A stretch of DNA of 64,000 nt from contig NZ_CP039247.1 of NCBI RefSeq assembly GCF_004795735.1, forward strand, positions 868,001-932,000, read 5' to 3'. Source of the stretch: Corynebacterium endometrii. Lineage in GTDB: Bacteria; Actinomycetota; Actinomycetes; Mycobacteriales; Mycobacteriaceae. Below the pieces are notes generated by a model. It did no database searches and was not told the DNA's origin. It worked only from the letters and a program-made list of their open reading frames with translations. The translations under genes were made by a program, and so were the position numbers. Positions within the stretch are counted from its first letter, which is position 1, and every line of letters begins with the position of its first letter. Below are positions 24,714-33,171 of the stretch, piece after piece.

Positions 24714-26651
24714 GTGACAGAAAAATCTAGAAGTAGCGCGGCGCATGGTGCTGGCACTGGTGAAGAAGTGATCATCAAGCGCGGCCGCAGTGTGGTGGCC
24801 CGCGGTGGCAAGCTGGAGGCTGCCCTAAAAGACCGCATGCTTGGCCGCCAATCCATCCATCCGGGGCTGATCCCCGGCATTTCCGTGGAAGACACTAACC
24901 GCGAGTTCCCCACGAACAAGCCCGTGTTCATCGTGGCATTCCTGTTGACCCTCGCGGTCATAGCCTGGGCGTTTATCAGCCCGGAATCGCTGAGCGAAAC
25001 CGGCACCAACATGCGCGACTGGGTAGTGATCAACCTGGGCTGGGGGTACACGGCTGTGGTCCTTGGCGTAGCGCTGTTTATGCTCGCCATCGCCTTCGGC
25101 CCGACCGGCAATATCCGCCTAGGCGCGGATGATTCCGAGCCTGAGTTTTCCACTGCGACGTGGATTTCCATGCTCTTCGCGGCGGGCCTGGGTATTGGTC
25201 TCATCTTCTACGGCCCGCTGGAGCCGCTGCAGCACTTCATTACGGTCCCGCCGGGCTTTTCTGAGTATGAGTCCGGTTCCCCGGCACTGGCAGAGCACGC
25301 GCTTTCCCAGGCGATTTTGCACAACGCATCCCTGGCGTGGGTGATCTACGCCCTCGTTGGCGTATCGATTGCCTACGGCGCATTCCGCCGCGGCCGCCTG
25401 CCGCTTATCTCCGCGGTCTTCGAACCGGTATTCCCGGATAGCCCGAATAGGCCAGTCGGCAAGGTCATTGACATTTTTGCCGTGTTGGTGACCCTTTTTG
25501 GTACCGCAACCTCCTTGGGCATCGGTGCTTTGCAAATCCGCACTGGTGTCTCCATTGTTACCGGCCAGGAGCTGGGCAATAAGTTTACAGTCGCAGCGAT
25601 GACGGTTCTGACCATCTTGTTCATCATTTCCGCAGTGACCGGAGTCAAGACCGGCATTCGTATCCTGTCCAATGCCAATATGGGGTTGGTAGTGTTCATG
25701 GGGCTGTTTGTGCTGCTAACAGGCCCAACCCTCTACCTGCTTAATCTGCTTCCCTCCACGCTGCTGACGTTCGTGGATAACTTCGCCACCATGATGGAGG
25801 TTAACTCCACGCAGTCAGAAGATAATGCCGCTTGGCTGGCAGGCTGGACCACCATGTTCTGGGCGTGGTGGATTTCCTGGTCCCCATTCGTGGGTTCCTT
25901 CATCGCGAAGATTTCCAAGGGCCGCACCATCCGTGAGTTCGTGACCGTGGTGCTCTTTGTGCCTTCCGGCATTTCCTTCGTGTGGTTCGTGATTATGGGT
26001 GGAACCACTATTGACCTAAACATGAATGAAGGCCTGGGGATCGAGGATTCCGGCGAAAACGTATTGTTCGACATGTTTGACAATCTGCCGCTGGCCCCAA
26101 TCATGACCATCGTTGCTCTTTTGGCCATTGTGATCTTTTTCGTGACCGCGGCGGATTCAGCAACCAACGTCATGGGATCCTTCTCCCAGTCCGGCCGCCC
26201 CGTGCCGTCCAAGCCGGTCACCATTATCTGGGGCGCGTCCCTGGGCGTTGTGTCTATCGGCCTGCTGCTTGCGGGCGGGGAGGATGCGCTTTCCGGCCTG
26301 CAGTCAATCATGGTGGCATCATCCTTGCCGTTTACTTTCATCATCATTGGCATGTGCGTCTCCATGGCAAAGGACCTGGCGAATGATCCGTTCATGATTC
26401 GCCGCCGTTACGCTAAGGACGCAATCGGCCGTGGCGTGAAGGCCGGCATCGAAGAACACGGTGATGACTTTGTCTTCGGCGTCACTCAAGTAGATTCCGA
26501 AGAGGGCGCCGGCGCTGACTTCGATTCCAAGGACCCAACCCTGACTGAGTGGTACACGGACCACAACGATGAGTACAAAGCCGTCAACTACGCCCCTGAC
26601 GGCCACGAGATTGTCATCGAAACCGAGCCCCGCGGGCGCGAGGAAAAATAA
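24714..26651 (+). CDS. BCCT-family compatible-solute transporter
   Basis: A 645-residue, 12-helix secondary transporter. BCCT hallmarks: the glycine-rich stretch FAAGLGIGLIFYGPLEP in TM3 and the signature WTTMFWAWWISWSPFVG in TM8. Polar extensions at both ends (about 60 N-terminal and 80 C-terminal residues) are typical of the osmoregulated BetP/EctP/LcoP proteins of corynebacteria, where the C-terminus senses osmotic stress. The likely substrates are glycine betaine, ectoine or proline betaine, driven by sodium or protons. GTG 24714 lacks a strong ribosome binding site. Confidence 0.9.
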   Translation: MTEKSRSSAAHGAGTGEEVIIKRGRSVVARGGKLEAALKDRMLGRQSIHPGLIPGISVEDTNREFPTNKPVFIVAFLLTLAVIAWAFISPESLSETGTNMRDWVVINLGWGYTAVVLGVALFMLAIAFGPTGNIRLGADDSEPEFSTATWISMLFAAGLGIGLIFYGPLEPLQHFITVPPGFSEYESGSPALAEHALSQAILHNASLAWVIYALVGVSIAYGAFRRGRLPLISAVFEPVFPDSPNRPVGKVIDIFAVLVTLFGTATSLGIGALQIRTGVSIVTGQELGNKFTVAAMTVLTILFIISAVTGVKTGIRILSNANMGLVVFMGLFVLLTGPTLYLLNLLPSTLLTFVDNFATMMEVNSTQSEDNAAWLAGWTTMFWAWWISWSPFVGSFIAKISKGRTIREFVTVVLFVPSGISFVWFVIMGGTTIDLNMNEGLGIEDSGENVLFDMFDNLPLAPIMTIVALLAIVIFFVTAADSATNVMGSFSQSGRPVPSKPVTIIWGASLGVVSIGLLLAGGEDALSGLQSIMVASSLPFTFIIIGMCVSMAKDLANDPFMIRRRYAKDAIGRGVKAGIEEHGDDFVFGVTQVDSEEGAGADFDSKDPTLTEWYTDHNDEYKAVNYAPDGHEIVIETEPRGREEK

Positions 26652-26663
26652 CCTTGTAGTCAT

Positions 26664-26703
26664 AAAAGCGTGCGCCTCACATTCGGTGGGGTGCACGCTT
26701 TTT
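26664..26703 (+). terminator. Terminator of the BCCT gene
   Basis: AAAAGCGTGCGCC pairs with GGGTGCACGCTTTTT (small mismatch), ending in a T-run. Located between converging genes, so it may serve both. Confidence 0.8.
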
Positions 26704-26783
26704 CAATTCAGTTTCCGGGCAGTACACCGTGGTATTTGCGGATCCTGCCGGAGAAAACCGGGGTGCATGCTCGCGCGGCCGGG

Positions 26784-27716
26784 TTAGACTTTCCGCAGGC
26801 GAACTTGCTCAACCAGGTGGTTAGGGCCCTTGCGCATGACCAAAGAGGCGCGGACGCGCGTGGGCAGGATGTTTTCAACGAGGTTGGGCAGGTTGATGGA
26901 TTGCCAAATCTCGCGCGCGTTGGCGCGCGCCTGATCCGCGGGCAGGTCCGCATAGTGCGCAAAGTGGGCGCCGGGTTCCCTAAACGCAGTGGTGCGCAGT
27001 TTAAGGAAGCGCTCAATGTACCACTGCTCGATGGTGTCTACATGGGCATCGACGTAGACCGAAAAATCGATCAGGTCGGAAACCATGATGGTGGGACCAG
27101 TCTGGAGCACATTGAGGCCCTCAAGGATCAAAATGTCCGGTTGGCGCACCACCTGGGCCGCATCCGGAACAATGTCATAGATGATGTGGGAATATACCGG
27201 GGCCGGAACCTCAGCCTTGCCTGATTTCACATCGGTGACAAAGCGCATGAGCGCGCGGCGGTCGTAGGATTCTGGGAAGCCCTTGCGCTGCATCAATCCC
27301 TTTTCCTTAAGGATTGCGGTGGGGTAGAGGAATCCGTCCGTGGTTACCAGATCCACCTTGGGGTGGGAATCCCAGCGCTGAAGCAGCACCTGGAGCAAAC
27401 GCGCGGTCGTGGATTTGCCAACCGCCACGGAGCCAGCCACGCCGATGATAAACGGCACCTTCTCCGGGGATTTGCCAAGGAATTTCTCCGTAGCGGCGTT
27501 GAGCGCCTGGCGCGCGGCGACCTGCATGTGGATGAGACGCGAGAGCGGGAGGTAGACGTCAGCTACCTCGGTCAAGTTGATGTTTTCACCAATACCGGAA
27601 AGCTCCTCAACCTCTTTCTCATCGAGCACCTGAGGCATGGATTTACGAAGCTCACGCCATGATTCGCGGTCGAATTCGACGTAGGGGCTGGTGTCCTGCG
27701 GGCGAGACATGACCAT
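26784..27716 (-). CDS. coaA: Pantothenate kinase, type I
   Basis: A 310-residue bacterial pantothenate kinase, the first committed step of coenzyme A synthesis (pantothenate to 4'-phosphopantothenate). Walker [19 protein letters not shown] is near residue 96, and downstream blocks ([39 protein letters not shown]) are those of CoaA. Divergent from glyA, as in M. tuberculosis (Rv1092c-Rv1093). The ATG at 27716 has a further in-frame ATG three codons later, at 27710, which is an alternative. Confidence 0.95.
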   Translation of the reverse strand: MVMSRPQDTSPYVEFDRESWRELRKSMPQVLDEKEVEELSGIGENINLTEVADVYLPLSRLIHMQVAARQALNAATEKFLGKSPEKVPFIIGVAGSVAVGKSTTARLLQVLLQRWDSHPKVDLVTTDGFLYPTAILKEKGLMQRKGFPESYDRRALMRFVTDVKSGKAEVPAPVYSHIIYDIVPDAAQVVRQPDILILEGLNVLQTGPTIMVSDLIDFSVYVDAHVDTIEQWYIERFLKLRTTAFREPGAHFAHYADLPADQARANAREIWQSINLPNLVENILPTRVRASLVMRKGPNHLVEQVRLRKV

Positions 27717-27928
27717 ATTGTTGCACTAGGACGTTATTGCGGGCGAACTTGGACGCGCATCGCGGCCCTAAACGGGGGGCTGTGCCGCGCGCTAGTGTCT
27801 GAAGGATTAGACCCAAGACAACTAGTTGAATTTTTTGGCCCGGCCCCTAGGTCTGCCCGATAAGATATGGGCGAGCGCCGCGCTGGCGCAAAAGCTATCA
27901 AGACTTCGACGAAGGGATACGTGGTTCC
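27717..27928 (+). promoter_or_regulatory. Divergent coaA/glyA control region
   Basis: 212 bases between divergent starts. GATAAGATATGG near 27858-27869 contains a likely glyA -10 (TAAGAT). GAAGGGATA gives the glyA ribosome binding site. The short GCGCCGCGCTGGCGC hairpin near 27875 lies in the leader. Confidence 0.4.
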
Positions 27929-29230
27929 ATGACCTCAAATAACGGCGCTGACGTACGCTACCAGGAGCTCCGCGAGCTGGATCCAGATGTATTCAACGCG
28001 ATCGGCGGGGAGATTTCCCGCCAGCGTGACACTCTGGAAATGATTGCTTCTGAAAACTTTGTGCCACGCGCGGTACTGCAGGCCCAGGGTTCTGTTTTGA
28101 CCAACAAGTATGCGGAGGGCTACCCGGGCCGCCGCTACTATGGCGGCTGCGAGCACGTTGACGTGATCGAGGATATCGCCCGCGACCGTGTCAAGGAGCT
28201 CTTCGGCGCCGAATTCGCCAACGTTCAGCCGCACTCCGGTGCGCAGGCTAACGCCGCGGTGCTATCCGCCCTGATTAATCCTGGCGATAAGATCATGGGC
28301 CTGTCCCTGGCTCACGGTGGCCACCTGACCCACGGCATGAAGATTAACTTCTCCGGCCGCCTCTACCAGGTAGCCGCCTACGAGGTAGATGAGAAGACCT
28401 CCCGCCTGGACATGGACAGGATTCGTGAGCAGGCCATCGCCGAGAAGCCGCAGGTACTCATCGCGGGCTGGTCCGCGTACCCACGTGAGATTGATTTCGA
28501 GGCGTTCCGCTCCATCGCCGATGAGGTGGGAGCGTACCTGTGGACGGATATGGCCCACTTCGCCGGCCTGGTCGCGGCTGACCTTTATCCATCCCCGGTT
28601 CCTCATTCCGACGTGGTATCTTCCACGGTTCACAAGACCCTCGGCGGCCCACGTTCCGGCCTCATCCTGGCGAAGCAGGATTACGCTAAGAAGCTGAATT
28701 CCTCCGTATTCCCGGGCCAGCAGGGCGGGCCGCTGATGCACGCTATCGCGGCGAAGGCCGTGGCCTTCAAGATCGCCGGCACCGAGGAATTCCGCGAGCG
28801 CCAGAAGCGCACCATTGAGGGTGCACAGATCCTGGCCGAGCGCCTGACCTCCGAGGACGCCAAGGCAGCGGGCGTCGACGTGCTAACCGGCGGCACCGAT
28901 GTTCACCTCGTCTTGGTAGACCTCCGCAACTCCAGCTTGGATGGCCAGCAGGCCGAGGATCTGCTGCATGAGGTGGGCATCACCGTTAACCGCAACGCGG
29001 TCCCCAATGATCCACGCCCACCAATGGTGACCTCCGGTCTGCGCATCGGTACCTCTGCGCTGGCTACCCGCGGCCTCGACGCGGAGGCCTTCACCGAGGT
29101 TGCTGACATCATTGGCACCGCACTGGCCAACGGTAAGAACGCTGACGTTGCCTCCCTGCGCGCACGCGTGGACAAGCTTGCAGCTGACTTCCCACTCTAC
29201 GAGGGCCTGGAAGACTGGAAGCTCGTCTAA
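27929..29230 (+). CDS. glyA: Serine hydroxymethyltransferase
   Basis: A 433-residue PLP enzyme that interconverts serine and glycine while loading tetrahydrofolate with a C1 unit. Visible: [35 protein letters not shown] near the N-terminus, [20 protein letters not shown], and the PLP-lysine segment [16 protein letters not shown]. Length and sequence are standard. It converges on the DUF5997 gene. Confidence 0.97.
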   Translation: MTSNNGADVRYQELRELDPDVFNAIGGEISRQRDTLEMIASENFVPRAVLQAQGSVLTNKYAEGYPGRRYYGGCEHVDVIEDIARDRVKELFGAEFANVQPHSGAQANAAVLSALINPGDKIMGLSLAHGGHLTHGMKINFSGRLYQVAAYEVDEKTSRLDMDRIREQAIAEKPQVLIAGWSAYPREIDFEAFRSIADEVGAYLWTDMAHFAGLVAADLYPSPVPHSDVVSSTVHKTLGGPRSGLILAKQDYAKKLNSSVFPGQQGGPLMHAIAAKAVAFKIAGTEEFRERQKRTIEGAQILAERLTSEDAKAAGVDVLTGGTDVHLVLVDLRNSSLDGQQAEDLLHEVGITVNRNAVPNDPRPPMVTSGLRIGTSALATRGLDAEAFTEVADIIGTALANGKNADVASLRARVDKLAADFPLYEGLEDWKLV

Positions 29231-29288
29231 GGCCATACCCCGCCCGCTTCCGTCCCCGCGACGGTGCTAAACGGGCAAGGAACTAAGT

Positions 29289-29336
29289 AAGAGCCCACCG
29301 CGGCGGCCCATGTGAAGGGGCGCCAGGTGGGCTCTT
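29289..29336. terminator. Strong inverted repeat after glyA
   Basis: AAGAGCCCACC (29289-29299) pairs perfectly with GGTGGGCTCTT (29326-29336). No T-run follows on the + side, so termination strength is uncertain. A second hairpin region, CCGGCCGGTGT to ACCGGCC (about 29343-29378, with TTTTTT), lies toward the converging gene. Confidence 0.55.
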
Positions 29337-29404
29337 GGCGATCCGGCCGGTGTGTAGGAAACACTTTTTTACCGGCCAGGGCGCGAGGCGGGAGCTTAAC
29401 CGGT

Positions 29405-29845
29405 TTAAGCGTCAGGCTCTTCGAAATCTGGGGTATCGGGCAAGGCTACCGATGGTCCCAGCGCCCGACCCGGTGCGGGATCGGATTGCGCGGAATCCTT
29501 CGCGGACTGCGCATGCGCCTCACGCGCTTGTGCGAGCCACTCCGGCGCAGAATCGAGCAGCTCCTTGATTTCCGAGGTGGTCAGCGGCTTGTCCATCCCG
29601 TTTTTCTTTAGGGCCGTCACGGAGATGCCAAGCTTCTGAGCTACGACAGGCCGGGGGTGAGGGCCCTCACGCCGCAGGGTGGACAACCACTCCGGGGGAT
29701 TGTTCTGCAGGTCGCGCAGCTGAGCATGCGTTACGGCGCCGGCCTGGAACTCTTCTGGCGTGGCAGGCAGGTATATCCCCAACTTCTTCGCCGCAGTCTG
29801 CGGCTTCATTGCGGTACCTGATGGTTGAATATTGTTATCAGTCAC
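29405..29845 (-). CDS. DUF5997 family protein
   Basis: A 146-residue soluble protein of the actinobacterial DUF5997 family. Two similar helical motifs are visible (AAKKLGIYLPATPEEFQ and AQKLGISVTALKKNGMDKPL), each followed by a helix ending in PEWL (NNPPEWLSTLR, SAPEWLAQAR). This suggests an internal duplication and perhaps a nucleic-acid-binding fold. Paired divergently with the LysR-substrate-domain gene, an association conserved in related bacteria. Function unknown. Confidence 0.75.
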   Translation of the reverse strand: MTDNNIQPSGTAMKPQTAAKKLGIYLPATPEEFQAGAVTHAQLRDLQNNPPEWLSTLRREGPHPRPVVAQKLGISVTALKKNGMDKPLTTSEIKELLDSAPEWLAQAREAHAQSAKDSAQSDPAPGRALGPSVALPDTPDFEEPDA

Positions 29846-29867
29846 GCCCCCAACTTAGCACTAGAAC

Positions 29868-29873
29868 TACACT
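29868..29873 (+). promoter_or_regulatory. -10 box of a leaderless gene
   Basis: TACACT ends 7 bases before ATG 29881, so transcription is expected to start at the ATG. There is no ribosome binding site in between. Confidence 0.55.
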
Positions 29874-29880
29874 GTCTTCC

Positions 29881-30621
29881 ATGCTGCGATTAACTTTTGC
29901 CACTGGGTGCGAGCCCGGAAAGTGGTTCCAACGGTTCCGTGACAACACCGCCCACGGAGAGCTCATCACCTTAGATTCGGACGATCCAATCGCCGAATTG
30001 CTCGCCGGGCGCGCTGACTTGGCACTGGCCCGCGTCCCCGCCCGGGGCGAGGATTCACGGCTAGGGGAGGGGTTTCATAAGGTTAATCTTTACGAGGAAG
30101 CCCCCGGCATCGCGGTGCCCAAAGACTCGATATTCGCCCAGCTAGGGGAACCGGTGCTCGCCGCCGATGTGGCCGATGAATACGTCAATTGGGCGATAGG
30201 ACCCGATGCGGATGTGGACATTCCCTCTATCCGTGACGGACTTCAGGTAGTAGCCGCCAACGTGGGCATTGTCATCGCCCCGCGCCCGCTGCTGAAGGTC
30301 TTATCTAAGAAGCAGGTGACCCACCTGGACTACATCGATCCGGACGTGGCGTTAACCCGGATCGCCTTGGTGTGGCGCAAGGAAGATGACGGCGATGCCA
30401 TCCAGGACTTCGTTGGCATTGCCAAGGGGCGCACCGCCAATTCCTCACGCCAAGAGCAGCCTAAGAAGACGGCGCGGGAGAAAGCGGAGGCCAAAAAAGC
30501 GCGGCGTGCTCAGGGTGGCGGAAAGGGACCTGCGGGTCAAGGAAAAGGCAAAGGTAACGGCCGTGTAACCAGCTCGTTATCAAAAAGTAAGAAAGGTCGC
30601 AGCCAGCGAAAACGTCGCTGA
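29881..30621 (+). CDS. LysR substrate-binding-domain protein without HTH, basic tail
   Basis: A 246-residue protein that resembles only the effector-binding half of LysR regulators (LRLTFATGCEPGKWFQRF start, ADLALARVPA, LLKVLSKKQ), with no DNA-binding helix-turn-helix. Instead, the last 60 or so residues are extremely Lys/Arg/Gly-rich (KKTAREKAEAKKARRAQG, SKSKKGRSQRKRR), which could bind nucleic acid. ATG 29881 is supported by the leaderless -10; a longer frame from 29809 would overlap the divergent gene. Its partner DUF5997 starts on the opposite strand only 35 bases away. Function unknown. Confidence 0.75.
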   Translation: MLRLTFATGCEPGKWFQRFRDNTAHGELITLDSDDPIAELLAGRADLALARVPARGEDSRLGEGFHKVNLYEEAPGIAVPKDSIFAQLGEPVLAADVADEYVNWAIGPDADVDIPSIRDGLQVVAANVGIVIAPRPLLKVLSKKQVTHLDYIDPDVALTRIALVWRKEDDGDAIQDFVGIAKGRTANSSRQEQPKKTAREKAEAKKARRAQGGGKGPAGQGKGKGNGRVTSSLSKSKKGRSQRKRR

Positions 30622-30755
30622 ATCCGGGGCGGTACCCGCAAATTGCTTCACTGATTGAACAATTAGCTTGCCTCGGCTGCAACCGATTTCTACGCTGGAT
30701 TAGGAGCTCACAGGTTGAGCATGAATCTCCATCGACAAACAAAGGATTTACTGAG

Positions 30756-31373
30756 ATGAAGAAGATGAACCGTCGTATCGCCGCTGGCCTGGCTGCCGCA
30801 ACCCTCTCTTTGACCATGGTTGCTTGCTCGCAGGCCGAGGACGCGGCCAACGAGGCAACTGACGCGGCCGGCTCCGTCGCGAATGAGGCTACTTCCGCTG
30901 TAGATTCCGCTATTAACGAGGTGGAGTCCGAGGTTGAGGGAACCGACACCGAAGATTCTGACAACGCTGAGGGTGAGAACGCGGAGGAGGCTACCGATGT
31001 AGCCGCCAACGGTGAGACCACCACACTGAACACCCCTGCGGGCGACTTCGAGGTTCCTGCCGCATTCGCCACCGCCATCGAGGGCAAGGTTGCCGAATGG
31101 GGCGACGTGGTCAACGTTGACACCACCGACCTGGGTTCCGTGGCTGAGTTCTCCAACGGCGACATGCTGGCTTGGGCTAAGGACGCCGCCGGCGAGGTCC
31201 CAATCGTGGGCAAGATCGCTGAGACCTGGAAGAACGAGGGCGGCATCGAGGCTCTTGGTATGCCAACCGGCCCGGAGACGACCGAGGGCACCGGCTGGGT
31301 TCAGGAGTTCGCAGAGGGCTCCATCTCCTGGCTGCAGGGTGAGGACGGCCAGTACGGCCCAACCATCAACTAA
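30756..31373 (+). CDS. LGFP-repeat lipoprotein
   Basis: A 205-residue envelope lipoprotein: signal peptide with lipobox TMVAC (Cys24), then a low-complexity Ala/Glu/Asp linker (NEATDAAGSVANEATSAVDS), then a C-terminal domain with an LGFP-type repeat (IAETWKNEGGIEALGMPTGP, FAEGSISWLQG). LGFP repeats are found in corynebacterial envelope proteins, including mycolyltransferases, and are thought to bind the arabinogalactan layer. There is no catalytic domain here. AAAGGA precedes the ATG by about 8 bases. Confidence 0.8.
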   Translation: MKKMNRRIAAGLAAATLSLTMVACSQAEDAANEATDAAGSVANEATSAVDSAINEVESEVEGTDTEDSDNAEGENAEEATDVAANGETTTLNTPAGDFEVPAAFATAIEGKVAEWGDVVNVDTTDLGSVAEFSNGDMLAWAKDAAGEVPIVGKIAETWKNEGGIEALGMPTGPETTEGTGWVQEFAEGSISWLQGEDGQYGPTIN

Positions 31374-31412
31374 GTGCCCAGCCCCGCCGGGGCGAGCAAC
31401 TTAAATCCACAG

Positions 31413-31456
31413 GCCTCCACGGCTTTTCCTATAGGAAAGGACGTGGGGGTCTTTTT
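31413..31456 (+). terminator. Terminator of the LGFP lipoprotein gene
   Basis: CCTCCACG pairs with CGTGGGGG, the loop contains the palindrome TTTCCTATAGGAAA, and the hairpin ends in TCTTTTT. Confidence 0.7.
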
Positions 31457-31666
31457 GGTGCTGAGCATTTGTCAATGCTCGGTTGATTGGGGTGCTAACG
31501 CCGGAGCAAGCTTGAGCGATAGATTGCGTAGCGTGGGTAAAAGACCCGAATGTTGACGAGTTGACGGGGCGGCGGTCTAGACTGCCCCCGCTACGGATGC
31601 TCGGTGAGATGGTCGCCGAGGCAGCCTTTGGTAGCCGGCCCCGCATCAGGAATTACAAGGTTAAGG

Positions 31667-32050
31667 ATGAAAACAATGACGCTTAAGCTTAGCCGCAAGT
31701 GCGCTGCAATCATTACCGCCGCAGCGGTGGCAGTCTCCGCGGGCGTTGCCGCGCCTCAGGCGGTAGCGCAGGCTCCGACTAACTCCAATCCCGCAAGTGC
31801 GGAAGTGGCTCTTGAGACCTCTAGCTTCGGAACCGAAGTGCAGAACTTAGCAACCGGCGGGGTTCAGAACTCCGAAGAGGCCGGCGCTTCCTCCGAGTCC
31901 GGGGAGGGTGCCAACGGGGCAAGTTCCGAGAGCAAGCAGCCGTTTAACCTCCTGTACTTGCTTGCCGGAGCCGTGGGGATCATCATCCTAGGAGATCTGA
32001 TCCTCAGCGCGGTCAACGCTGCTAACTACACCACGATTTTCAGCCGTTAG
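31667..32050 (+). CDS. Secreted protein with C-terminal membrane helix, hypothetical
   Basis: A 127-residue protein with an N-terminal signal peptide (cleavage likely after VAQA), a Ser/Glu/Gly-rich low-complexity middle (SEEAGASSESGEGANGASSE) and one C-terminal hydrophobic helix (LLYLLAGAVGIIILGDLIL) ending in a short tail. This fits a small cell-surface protein anchored by its C-terminus, but there is no LPxTG. Not recognised as a family. ATG 31667 has AAGG six bases upstream; ATG 31676 is equally possible. Confidence 0.7.
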   Translation: MKTMTLKLSRKCAAIITAAAVAVSAGVAAPQAVAQAPTNSNPASAEVALETSSFGTEVQNLATGGVQNSEEAGASSESGEGANGASSESKQPFNLLYLLAGAVGIIILGDLILSAVNAANYTTIFSR

Positions 32051-32117
32051 GGCGCGGGGCCCATCCCTGAGGGTGGGTCGGCATGACGTGGTAGTAGATT
32101 TTAAGGATAATGGAACC

Positions 32118-32678
32118 ATGAGCGAAAAGACTTTTGAGATTCGTGCATTCCGCCCTGAGGATTACCCTCAGATGCAGCATATTTACGAAGTGGGCCTCAA
32201 CACCGGCCACGCGACGTACGAGACCAAGGCTATGACTTATGAGCAATTCACCAAGTCAAAGATCATGTCCACCGTCCACGTAGCGGTGGAAGCGGATGAT
32301 GATTCCAAGGTCATTGGTTGGGTATCCGCCGCACCTATCTCTTCACGTTCCGTATTCCATGGAGTGGTAGAGGACTCTGTATATATTCACCCGGATGGCC
32401 AGGGCCGTGGCGTAGGTGGCGCCCTTATCGATAAGCTGATCGAGGTGTGCACGGAGCTGCACAAGTGGGCGATCCACTCCTGGATCTTCCCGGAGAATGT
32501 GGGCTCCATCAAACTGCATGAATCCCGCGGCTTCGAAAAGGTTGGAACCTACTCCCACCTGGCGAAGATGACATATGGTGAGCTCGCCGGAGAGTGGCGC
32601 GACACTGACGTATTCGAAAAGCTACTGCCAAAGCCGTCTGAGACGGCCATCAAAGTTCAAGAAAACCGCGAGGGCTAA
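32118..32678 (+). CDS. GNAT-family N-acetyltransferase (phosphinothricin acetyltransferase-like)
   Basis: A 186-residue acetyl-CoA-dependent N-acetyltransferase. It begins FEIRAFRPEDYPQMQHIYE and contains the acetyl-CoA pyrophosphate-binding motif VHPDGQGRGVGGALIDKLIE-type block (QGRGVGG) and ENVGSIKLHESRGFEKVGTY, as in the Pat/YwnH group that acetylates phosphinothricin and methionine derivatives. The true substrate is unknown. ATG 32118 is preferred because AAGGA lies 10 bases upstream and the family N-terminus starts there. Confidence 0.85.
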   Translation: MSEKTFEIRAFRPEDYPQMQHIYEVGLNTGHATYETKAMTYEQFTKSKIMSTVHVAVEADDDSKVIGWVSAAPISSRSVFHGVVEDSVYIHPDGQGRGVGGALIDKLIEVCTELHKWAIHSWIFPENVGSIKLHESRGFEKVGTYSHLAKMTYGELAGEWRDTDVFEKLLPKPSETAIKVQENREG

Positions 32679-32783
32679 ACCAGAATTTTCAGATAGTGCC
32701 TGACGATAGCCGATTGCGCCCGACGGGCTAGCGCGCCGACGCAGCGCGCCCACCATGCTCCGGGTATAGAGCCGGTTTCGATG

Positions 32784-33162
32784 CTAAAAGACAATCCCGT
32801 CCTTGGACTCCGTCAGGATCAAGGTTTCCTCGCCGCATTCCGGATGCCCCGGCAGGGTAGCGTAGCTAAACCCACCGTGCGGGCGCCTGAATCCCCCTGC
32901 CTGGTTAAGTGACCCGGCAGGGTATTTCTATGCCCGCGGCGCCAATTCCTAGGCGCCTTACCACGACGCTGCCGGGCTCCAGCGGGATCCCAGAGTGGTA
33001 GACCGCGAGCCCGGCGCGGGCTTGGTCCCGCCAGCTCAGCAGTGCCTGGGCGGCCGCAACGTAGTCGCGGTGGGGAAGCGTTCGGCTCCACGTGCGTACG
33101 GGAAAGCCCGCCGTGGAGGCGAAGGTGAGCTCTTGCGAGCGTAGTTGCGCTTCCCGGCGGGC
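32784..33162 (-). pseudogene. DUF1990 gene remnant, frameshifted and N-truncated
   Basis: On the minus strand, frame from 33162: ELTFASTAGFPVRTW, LLSWRDQARAGLAVYHSG and LEPGSVVVRRLGIG then PCRVT and a stop. Shifting frame at about 32910-32920 continues QAGGFRRPHGGFSYATLPGH then PECGEETLI, and stops at 32784. Together these are the core of the DUF1990 family (which has conserved PCRV and GYGTLPGHPE blocks). No start codon exists, because TAA precedes at 33163-33165, and the C-terminus looks short. The MFS gene stop is at 33172, so the remnant lies directly downstream of it. Confidence 0.65.
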
Positions 33163-33171
33163 TTATAGCTT

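Noticed and set aside
32819..33091. Minus-strand frame of 90 codons
   Set aside because: It is out of phase with the DUF1990 remnant, which explains the region better.
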